DNA from: Powellomyces hirtus
Lineage: Eukaryota; Chytridiomycota; Chytridiomycetes; Spizellomycetales; Powellomycetaceae
Direction of reading: 5' to 3'
Length of the DNA: 37,439 nucleotides
Assembly (NCBI GenBank): GCA_025526995.1
Contig: JAHLKG010000041.1
Span: 1-37,439 of the forward strand
Under the pieces are notes generated by a model that was given only the letters and a program-made list of their open reading frames with translations, had not been told where the DNA came from and searched no databases. Positions 29,013 to 37,439 of the stretch are shown here, in pieces (position 1 is the first letter of the stretch; every line of letters begins with the position of its first letter). The position numbers were made by a program, and so were the translations under genes.

Positions 29013-31193
29013 TTACAACCCTGTTGAGCTGCTTCTGTATGTGTGGCTGGCGGTTATCGAGCCGGAGAGGCTGAAATATGTGGCTACTGCTCCGGAATGA
29101 CGCTTGGGAAAGTGAAAGTGTCTCTTGAAGCACTAGGGTAGATGAAAACACTTGAGAACTTTCTGAGTGGCTATGTAAGTTGAGTTTGCCTACGTTGTAC
29201 TTATTTAGGTCAATGAACAATAGCGGCGCAGTCACCGCACGTACTTTGCGATCAGGGTTCAACACTTTATAGCAGCCCAAGAGTATGCGTACCAGACCCC
29301 GCATGAATCCGAAGTTGACACAAGCGTACTGGTATTTTGTTCAACTACTGCAGCCACTCGTAAGATGTGCATGAGCACCCTCACACTAAGCGAACAGCGT
29401 TTTGGGATGGTGCGCGACGGAATGAGACGCACATGATGAATATGAGATGGGGCGCCTTTTGTATCGTCCAGGAAGTTACCTTGACACGTACATGTAATTC
29501 GCTTCTCGATAGAATAATGCTTTAGTGTGCATCTCGCTGCCTTTTGTCACTGCACTCTATGTTCCAGACAATCTGTAACACGTATCTGCTTCTAATCATC
29601 TTGTCTTTTTGCACACGTTTTGTTCTTCTTTGAAAGTACTCTGTCGTGCATGGCTCTCAGAAGACGGGTAATATTCACACCGCCGATCTCAATTCTTCGG
29701 ACATCTTGTCGAACCGCCAATTTGAATCGCTCAAAAGTCTTCATCGTCGATCTCGTTTGTGTCTTTTGCGCCGCTCACGTTCCGTGTTGGATTGCACCTG
29801 CCGGGTTGCTCGGCGATTGGTTTCCGGGGTAGTGAGAGACTTGAAGCGGAGAACCCGGGCCTGTTTTTTAGGGGGTCGCCGGTTCCGCAGAATCTTCATA
29901 TGTGGCAACTTGTTTGGGAGCAGATCGGGGATTCACTGGGGCTGCTGCTGGTTCATTGCAAATTGGTCAAAAATGCGGAGATTCGTCCCCTCCACAACTG
30001 GAAAACAAAAGCGTCCAGAGCAGACATCTAACGGTTCATCCATTTGCTGTGCAGGTTTAACAACAGCTAGTGCTGTATGATTCCCCAACTATTTCCAGCT
30101 GAACCTTCCCACCAAGGTCTACGTTCCTGTTGCCCTTTACTTCATGGTCGCGTCTCAACGAAGATGCCATTGTGCGCACCCAAATGTATTACATCAATCG
30201 CTTCCGATGCGGCACATTTGTCGCAATCGATTAAATTTTTCATCGTCTCCACTCTTTCTCTTTTTTCCGGTCCCCGGCTGTTACATTTCCGATTTAGGTG
30301 CCCCAAAACAAGCTTCTCGGTCCCAGCCTTGTGGCTCACTGCCGCGTGGGGACTGGGACAATGATAGCCAGCTCGGAAACATGGGGGCTGGTTCATTGCA
30401 GGCAATGTAGTTGTCTACGCGTGACAAGTTCAATGAAATTGGGCGGTTCCACGCACGTTTGATACTGTAGATTCGAATATTCTTGGAATAGTTCTCCATG
30501 TTCATGTCGCAAAACTTGCTGTGGCCTGGGATGCGGCAGGCTCAAGTGCGGTCCAAATCGGATGGGACAAAGTCTCGCTTCCGACTACGGTTTCGACGGT
30601 TTGAGGTGGGTTGAGCCATTTCGGTGCTGATTGACTGTAGCTCAGGCTCAGAAGACAATCAACAACGTAGGTGGCTCTGACTGGTGCAAAGCAACCTAGG
30701 ATGTGCTCCCGCGGCAAAATGTAGTGTATAAAGCTTATCAGTATGTGTTGTGGAGCGTAATGGCGGGCGAAGAAAGGCGAATAGCAGGCAGATGCAAAGT
30801 TAACGGTGCACGGATGGTAACGCCACCCTTTCATTCTTGTGACTACGAATACAAAAATCAAAAAGACGCGCCCATGATTACATCTGCAGCATCTCTGTGC
30901 TGCAACGGGCCGCATGGGGCATCGCACGAGTTCGGGATGTTGTGCATAGTTGATCAATCTTTCATCGTACAGGGAGAACTGATTTGCAGATATGCTGTCA
31001 GTGGCAATGAAGCCAGGGAATACATAGACATTGGCGAGGGGGGAAACCGGCGGTGGTGAGCAACGGTTGTTCAGAAGCCGCACCAAACTTGTGGGAGGAA
31101 AGAAAAAAAGAAAAAGGTATGCTTGTTTTCCCCTCATTCTCTCTCGTTTCGCTATGTTCCGGAGATGTTTCCGTTTCGCTTTTCTGCCAGTTC
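29013..31193. other. Long intergenic stretch (2.2 kb)
   Basis: It lies between the start of the WD40 gene and the stop of the Atg15 gene, both minus strand. Open frames up to about 144 codons exist (for example 29646-30080 plus) but none resembles a known protein or shows a believable splice pattern. The right part (30502-31193) is an open continuation in the Atg15 exon frame that lies beyond the real last exon and is 3' sequence. Confidence 0.4.
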
Positions 31194-32946
31194 TTAGCCG
31201 AATTCCCACGTGTCGCAATCGGTGCAGTTGAATTCGGGGGCACAGGGCGGCACATCTTCCGCATCTTCGAGGAAGAGTTTGATGACGTTGTTGATCTAGA
31301 TGAGAGAACGCCGCGGGGCAGGTAAGCACGCGGATAATCGGTATGGGAGAGCGGAAAGGCATGTTGCATTTTACCTGATGGTATCTGATATTCATAGTGG
31401 CGGTCTTATTGGCCGTTTCCGTGTCAGCCGCATCATAATAGAAGCGCACACCTCCGTCGCGGGCATATGGGAAGATCTGGGTCCCACCGTTCGCGTCATC
31501 GACGGCATTGACCCAGTCTTCATACTGTTGCGGGCTCAGATTTTTTTTGACGCGGACGTCATCCGGATCGTAGATGCAAGTGTTGCCAATATGACAGCCC
31601 GTTTCGAGTGCATAACCACCGAACCAGCAGCTGCTGAATGGGCCATGACACTGCCCCATAAAGACCGGGTCGCCCAAATTTCCGAAATGGTAGATGGGCA
31701 GATCCTTGGGGAGGGGGGCTGAATGATCGGGGTTGATGAGGCCGAGGCGGCGGGCAAAGGAGAGTTCGCCGGGAGCTTCAAAGGCGAAACAGGGGACCTT
31801 GTTGGTAACGGCGACGAGGGATGCAAGGGCGCCTCCGAGCGAGTGGCCGGCGACCCAGATGGTGGCGTCTGGGTTGAGCTCGCGCGTGGCGAGGTAGATG
31901 TCCTGGGCCAAGTCGTAGTAGGACTCGTTGTAGCGCGCTGCTTCGGCAAGACAAGTTTTGTTGCAGGTCTTTGCTTCGTCTCCGCAGCAGTCGCATAGGG
32001 ACCGCCAGGTCACGCCGGCTTTGCCGCAGCAGCAGGAAAACATCATGTTGTCCTAGGAAATGAATAGTGCCGTTAAGTCTGAGGATTCTGAGGATTTTTC
32101 GATGTGGATTGCGATCCGCCAAAACATACGTTAAATTTGTCTCGCTTGCTAGTCCCACCTCCACCGATGCCAAACAATGCGGTTGAGGTCCCCTTGTAGG
32201 CAAGGACAAGGTGACCTTGTTCATCATGGAAAACATAGCCGCGAACGCCGTCCTGATCCCACCCGAATCCAATGGTCTGGAATCCAGAACAAAGAGTATA
32301 AGCTTCTGCGTTTACTGGCGAACAGGTCGGTTGCATTGGGTCCGCTTAGCTTGTGACTTACCAAATTCCATTTATCAACGTCCAGCCAACGTGTGCTGTT
32401 GGGGGGCAGATACGAGTTTGACGTCATTTTTGCAAAGCTCAGAACTGTCTGCGGGTCGGTGTAGTCCGGGACGACAATAGTGTCTTGCACTTCGTCGGTC
32501 GTGTACATTGTGCTAGACTCCCCAGTGTCGCCATTCTGCACATTCAAGAAAGCATCCTTTGGCGTTAAAGCCGCCTGTCCTCGGGGCGCACGAACAGTTT
32601 TCTTCTTGACGACATGCTCGGTTGTCAATTCCGGGTCAGCAAGCTGCGCAGCGCTCAATTCCGCATTCTGCACATCCATTCGACGAAACACGCCTTCAGG
32701 TCCGCGGTGAAAGACATGCGCCAATCGAAGCCGACTCGGAGCAGTAGCTGCGTCCACTATTGACGTCTGCGGGACCACGCGGCCGCTGTTTCTGTAGCCC
32801 GTCGGTCCCTGAGAAAAGTGGTTATGGCCGCCCGCGACCGGGGGCATGGTGACGGCCACCCCAGCAAAGAGGGCGACCGTTACGATGGCATAGAGTGATG
32901 TGAAGGTGACGATGGAGAGAAGGGCGCTGGTGTGGTTCAGACGCAT
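31194..32946 (-). CDS. atg15: Autophagy lipase Atg15, 503 aa
   Basis: Four exons, 32946-32362, 32276-32130, 32052-31375 and 31295-31194, are joined by introns of 85, 77 and 79 nt. An N-terminal signal anchor (LLSIVTFTSLYAIVTVALFA, residues 10-29) is followed by a luminal part. Next come WDQDGVRGYVFHDEQGHLV, the oxyanion-type strand LAYKGTS, a Cys-rich insert (FSCCCGKAG, CDCCGDEAKTC) and the lipase elbow WVAGHSLGGALASL with the nucleophile Ser. The Asp is probably in NLGDPVFMG and the His in RYHQ, at the last exon junction. SSCWFGGYALETGCHIG and the final CTDCDTWEFG are Atg15 hallmarks. Atg15 is a vacuolar phospholipase delivered through the ER and multivesicular bodies that lyses autophagic bodies. 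Length is close to yeast Atg15 (520). Confidence 0.93.
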
Positions 32947-34101
32947 GAGGCGCGGGGCGGGGGGTGGGAGTAAAGTGCTAAATGTATTTGCGCTGATCAG
33001 TTGAGACTATTTGGGGGTTGCACGGGGGTGGGTGGGTATACGGTGAATGTTCTAGCGGGTTTTCGTGTAATTGGCAAGTGGAAAGCAGAGTGCAGAGAGA
33101 CAGTAGACGAAGAAGAGATAAAAACTAGGTTTGCCGAGTAGGTCGATAGTGGCGGGAGTGAATTTACGATGGGGAAACAGAATTTGGGTTTGGAAATGGA
33201 GAGAGGGGAAGCCAAGAGCGTCATCACTCATTCGAACACGTTCTCGATATCAACAATCATCTGCTAAGCCATGTGACTGTCAGTTGGGAAATTGACAGGT
33301 CAGTCATGGCTTATCAATCAGACCGGCCCCACATCCTTGCGCTAGTACGTCCTAGAACTAGGTCTGTCACGGTCTGATGCATTTTGGCGGCAGCTTTTTA
33401 TGTCGCATTCCGACGATTTTGCCCTGGCGAAATTTATTGAAATTTGTATGGGAATGCGCTCTCACAATTGGTTGTTCGCCGATCCGTCAGTCCGTCCGTG
33501 ACAAAATCGACGCCGTGTGTGACTGACAGACGCTAAGACCGACGGCTCACTCTTGAGTCTCACTGGCAAAAACGCGTCGAGACGCGTCGCGTGCGGAGCC
33601 TCCTTCTTTTTGCGTCATTGATAAGCAATAATGCGCTCGCCCCCCGCTTTCACACCTACGCCAAAAAAAAAAAGTTACGTGCTTGGAAAGGATAGAAACG
33701 GCTTTAGGATTACCACCCGCCTTCATGACTAAGGAAACCGCGAGCACGCCATTTGCAAACGAATTGCGCCGGTCACGGATGACACATGCCTATGGCGCAT
33801 AGGCTCACCGTTGAGTCTATTTCTTTCTTTTTTCCATTGCTACGAGCTTTCTGCGTTGTATGGCGCACGCCCTCAACAATGCTTCCCACCTCCTTCTCCG
33901 CGAATACAAAACTCGGGCGACGTGTTGGTTTAGCCCCCTCATCACCACCACCACCCCACGCACACTATTCGAGCCTGGCGCTTGAGTGTTTCGCTTCTTC
34001 TTTCTCGATCCCGTAGCTCTCCTTTGGGCACCCCCAAGTTGTTTACCGCCTGGCTGCCTTCGCATACCCATTCGTCAGCATCTGCAGTGTTCCTTACCAC
34101 A
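32947..34101. other. Divergent intergenic region (atg15 and permease promoters)
   Basis: About 1.15 kb lies between two divergent starts. It holds a GC-rich patch before atg15 (about 32950-32970), an imperfect inverted repeat at 33265-33313, an A12 run near 33662-33673 and a T-rich tract near 33826-33836. No gene is supported. Confidence 0.45.
33265..33313. repeat. Imperfect inverted repeat
   Basis: TAAGCCATGTGACTGTCA (33265-33282) pairs with the reverse complement of TGACAGGTCAGTCATGGCTTA (33293-33313), leaving a 10-nt loop. The arms differ by a few inserted or changed bases. It could be a hairpin, a factor-binding palindrome or the remains of a small element. Confidence 0.6.
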
Positions 34102-35733
34102 ATGGCTAGCAATACTACCACCACATCACCCACCTACGGTGCCTTCGACACCTCCCACTCCAGCACCACCATCCACAACGAGCAACGCTCCTCTTACACG
34201 AAAGAACAACGCCTCGAGAACCAAGTCGCCCCCACCGACGACGAACTCTCCGAACTGCCACAGGGTCGTCAACTGGGCGTCGTCTCCGCCACCTTCCTCA
34301 TCGTCAACCGCATCATCGGCACCGGTGTCTTTGCCACAACGTCCACCATCCTCGCCCAATCCGGGTCGGTCGGCATGTCGCTGATTTACTGGGCTATTGG
34401 TGCGGCGATTGCGGTTACGGGATACCTCGTCTACGCCGAGTTTGCGTCGGCGATCCCGCGGAATGGAGGGGAATTGAATTACTTGCAGCATATTTACCGG
34501 AAACCCAAGTTCCTCGTTGCGGCCATGTACGGCGCGCAAGCCCTGCTTCTCGGACAAGCCGCGGGGAATGCGTACACGGCTGGCCGATACCTGATTCGCG
34601 CCGGCGGGGGTGAAAGCGAATGGGGCGCGCGTTCCATCGGTGTCGGCGTTCTCATCGCCGCCCTTATCGTCCATGGCACGCTCCTGAAATGGGGTCTCCG
34701 ATTCCAAAACGTTGTCGGACTCGTCAAACTCGCCATCCTCGTCCTGATCGCCATTACGGGGTTCTTTGCCCTCGCCGGCAAGACCAAAGACGTGCCGGCC
34801 CCAGATAACTTCACCAACGCGTTTGAGGGAACCCGTAGCGACCTCTACGGGATCGTCAACTGCATCTACAACGCGGTCTGGTCCTACGTCGGCTACTCCA
34901 ACATCTTCTACGCCCTTGGTGAAATCCGCACCCCCGTCCGCACCATCAAAATCGCCGGTCCGCTTGCTCTCGGCGTCATCACCGTCCTCTACATGCTCGT
35001 ACAAGTCGCGTACTTTGCCGCAGTCCCCAAAGCCGAAGTCCTCACCAGCTCGCAAATCGTTGCTGCCCTCTTTTTCAAAAACATGTTTGGCGAATCATCC
35101 GCCCGCGTTCTGTCCGTCTTTGTCGCCCTCTCGGCAACCGCCAACGTCTTTTCCGTCATCTTCTCCCAGGGCCGTGTCAACCAAGCGCTCGGGCGCGACG
35201 GCATCGTCCCCTTCTCCAAAATCCTCGCCTCAAACGCTCCCTTCAAGTCCCCACTCGCGGGCATCTCGTGGCACGTTATCGTCACACTTGTCATCCTCCT
35301 CGCTCCACCCGCGGGAGACGCCTACAACTTTGTCCTCAACCTCTCATCTTACCCGCTCAATGTCGTCAACGCGGCCGTCGCCCTCGGTCTGCTGGCCGCG
35401 TACCTGCCTTACAAATTCCGCCCGGATTGGGCAAAGAGCTGGGCTCCCCCCATCCGCGCCACATTCCCCGTCGTGCTCTTCTTCTCCCTCATCTCCCTGT
35501 TCCTCGTCATTGCCCCCTGGATCCCACCAAAGAAAGACGCTGACGCCGTCTATGTGTCTTTGTGGTACGGCATTGCCCCCGCGGTGTCGGTCGCCTTCTT
35601 TGCAGCGGGTGCCATATATTGGGCCACTTGGTATGTGGTCCTGCCGAAACTTGGACACTACCGAGTCGTGCCCACGCAGACAAAGCTTGCGGATGGAACC
35701 CCCGTCCAGGTCTTTGTGCGGGAACAACTTTAG
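34102..35733 (+). CDS. Amino-acid permease, high-affinity methionine permease (Mup1) type, 543 aa
   Basis: A single uninterrupted exon. A polar N-terminal tail of about 55 residues precedes a 12-segment APC/LAT transporter: NRIIGTGVFATTSTIL (the helix-1 substrate motif GTG), SLIYWAIGAAIAVTGYLVYAE, PRNGGELNYLQHIYRKP, YNAVWSYVGYSNIFYALGEI, and later VFVALSATANVFSVIFSQGR. This block order is that of fungal Mup1-like carriers, which import methionine or related amino acids across the plasma membrane. The substrate is inferred. I chose the ATG in CCACAATGGC because the 40 upstream codons look like leader. The absence of introns contrasts with most neighbours, and the third codon positions are rich in C. 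Confidence 0.9.
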   Translation: MASNTTTTSPTYGAFDTSHSSTTIHNEQRSSYTKEQRLENQVAPTDDELSELPQGRQLGVVSATFLIVNRIIGTGVFATTSTILAQSGSVGMSLIYWAIGAAIAVTGYLVYAEFASAIPRNGGELNYLQHIYRKPKFLVAAMYGAQALLLGQAAGNAYTAGRYLIRAGGGESEWGARSIGVGVLIAALIVHGTLLKWGLRFQNVVGLVKLAILVLIAITGFFALAGKTKDVPAPDNFTNAFEGTRSDLYGIVNCIYNAVWSYVGYSNIFYALGEIRTPVRTIKIAGPLALGVITVLYMLVQVAYFAAVPKAEVLTSSQIVAALFFKNMFGESSARVLSVFVALSATANVFSVIFSQGRVNQALGRDGIVPFSKILASNAPFKSPLAGISWHVIVTLVILLAPPAGDAYNFVLNLSSYPLNVVNAAVALGLLAAYLPYKFRPDWAKSWAPPIRATFPVVLFFSLISLFLVIAPWIPPKKDADAVYVSLWYGIAPAVSVAFFAAGAIYWATWYVVLPKLGHYRVVPTQTKLADGTPVQVFVREQL

Positions 35734-36337
35734 ATATGGGACATCCGCGAATATTTTTAGATCCATGTGTAAATGTTTTTCAAATCATCTAATAAACGCA
35801 TGGCGTGACAATATCGAAATACAGAACCCCAATGACGGTTGGCACGGGTGACTTGGCTGCAATGTCCGGATAAAGCAGTCACTGTTAAAAAACCATGCGA
35901 TGCGAGCGCTTCTTGGCACGGAACTGGGCTACTGTGGTGAGGAGAGTTGAGAGAGCGCCTGGAGATAGGAGGGTGAACTTTTCGTCCCTGGCGTCAACAA
36001 CGGTGACGAGATCCTGCAGAGAATTCTGCTCAATTTCCCATAGCTCAACATGGCTGTCCTTTCACTGGTTTTTCATGTCTCGCCAGTTGAACGAGTGGGG
36101 ACGATCTGGACATTCTTTGCATCACAGCCTTGCTAATGCATCAACTCTCTGTAGCCACAGTCCATTCAAGAGCCTAATCGTTGGCCAAGTTCGTCAACTA
36201 GACCAACACATCAACCCACCGAGAACGGCCAATCCCACCTTGTTTCAGGCATGAGGCAGATGGAGACTGAACCAGGAGAAATAATTACAGGCAGCCCCTC
36301 GATAGTAATTGTTATTCTTCATGACACAATTTACAAT
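35734..36337. other. Intergenic stretch between convergent genes, with a coding remnant
   Basis: It separates the stops of the permease and the ubiquitin gene. Apart from the remnant described separately (35885-36060, minus) I see no gene. The remainder should be 3' untranslated sequence, including an AATAAA-like AATAAACG at 35790-35797. Confidence 0.45.
35885..36060 (-). pseudogene. Possible C-terminal exon remnant of an unidentified gene
   Basis: On the minus strand about 54 codons read with protein-like composition: HVELWEIEQNSLQDLVTVVD, then ARDEKFTLLSPGALSTLLTT, VAQFRAKKRSHRM, and a TAA at 35887-35885. Further upstream (to about 36240) a second frame also looks protein-like (AVMQRMSRSSPLVQLARHEK) but contains three stops. 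The ubiquitin gene begins its 3' end at 36338, so no full gene fits. I do not recognise the family; it may be a broken gene or transposon fragment. Confidence 0.35.
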
Positions 36338-36892
<555 letters not shown>

Positions 36893-37439
36893 CGACTGTG
36901 CTGTCTTTCAGAATAGATTGGCTTATTTGCTGGAAAGAAGCGTCATCACCTGCTCTGAGAGAAGTGTGTAGAGAAAAAACAGGAACTGGAAAAACGTCTC
37001 GACGGGGCGATATAGGGGCCAGCAGCGGAAAGAAAATGTGTGTCACGTGCATCCCCAGCCGGATCGAATGGAGTTTAGAACGCGTTGCTCGAGGAAGGAG
37101 GAGTTATGGAGCAGCAGCATTTGAAGATAAGAGGTTCACCAGCAGCAGCCCCCAATGACAACCAAACGCAAAGGGCGGGACGAAGAAAACCAGTCTGAGC
37201 AAGAACCGCATTCCTGCGAAACGATGATCCTCGTCGAACGCGACAGCGATGCATTATAATCGAACCGTCCGCTCCCAGCGACCGCGGAATGGAACCGCCT
37301 CCATGGACGAACCGACAGCAAATGCACACCACCGTGAGCGAAACCGTGTTCAAGTCTCGTCGTCGATAAAGCAAGCAAACAGACAAAGTCGCTAATGGGG
37401 ATACGAACTCACAACTGCAAGCACGACCGTCACCACAAC
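36893..37439. other. Promoter side of the ubiquitin-eS31 gene and window end
   Basis: No gene is supported. It should contain the transcription start and promoter of the ubiquitin-eS31 gene. Open frames in both directions are short and unlike known proteins. Confidence 0.4.

Noticed and set aside
29646..30080. 144-codon plus-strand open frame rich in Arg and Cys
   Set aside because: No similarity and no splice pattern; composition is unlike a folded protein.
30502..31193. Long continuation of the Atg15 frame past its third exon
   Set aside because: Splicing at 31374 to 31295 gives the conserved Atg15 C-terminus ending in WEFG, whereas the read-through has no similarity.
34126..35055. 309-codon minus-strand open frame
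   Set aside because: Antisense shadow of the permease; Asp/Gly-rich and without any recognisable fold.
34766..35851. 361-codon plus-strand open frame
   Set aside because: It is a shadow of the permease in another frame, made of Ser/Pro repeats that follow the C-rich codon use of the real gene.

Overview
This is eukaryotic, fungal DNA, most likely from a filamentous basidiomycete. Genes are split by many short introns (57-112 nt) with GT...AG ends. They include fungal housekeeping genes (Hrd1, Atg15, a Leu5-type carrier, the ubiquitin-eS31 fusion) and a Mup1-type permease. I could not settle the genus or species. All exon borders come from reading splice signals, frame continuity and family knowledge; nothing was searched.

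Layout. (1) 1-7705 is a graveyard of retrotransposons. A Ty3/gypsy chromovirus relic lies on the minus strand (about 5550-960). An internal segment (about 3705-4540) has flipped, and a probable solo LTR (2144-2541) has split its integrase. Next come two Ty1/copia relics facing each other (plus gag-protease 5930-7010, minus RT 7705-7015). (2) 7706-13048 is a nearly full-length Ty1/copia element on the plus strand, with 257/256-bp LTRs and a tRNA-iMet half-molecule type primer site. Its gag and pol are broken by many frameshifts. Two things stand out: a chromodomain between integrase and RT, and, antisense between RNase H and the 3' LTR, an apparently intact two-exon gene for a 125-residue Cys-rich RING-type protein. 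(3) 13049-13362 is the end of a Tc1/mariner transposase. (4) About 13390-14545 is a degenerate tandem repeat of roughly 160-197 bp.

From 15.1 kb the window becomes ordinary gene-dense DNA: NmrA-like protein (+), Smr-domain protein (-), Hrd1 ubiquitin ligase (-), mitochondrial CoA-type carrier (-), four-CBS protein (+), Pro/Thr-rich surface protein (+), mitochondrial bL34 (-, with an 11-nt first exon), WDR53-like WD40 protein (-), Atg15 lipase (-), Mup1-like amino-acid permease (+, intronless) and ubiquitin-eS31 (-, intron in the 5' leader). These genes do not form one pathway. Hrd1 (ER-associated degradation), Atg15 (vacuolar lysis of autophagic bodies) and ubiquitin-eS31 (ubiquitin supply) all serve protein or membrane turnover, but nothing shows that this clustering matters.

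The best candidate for something undescribed is the antisense spliced RING gene inside the copia element, together with that element's chromodomain.
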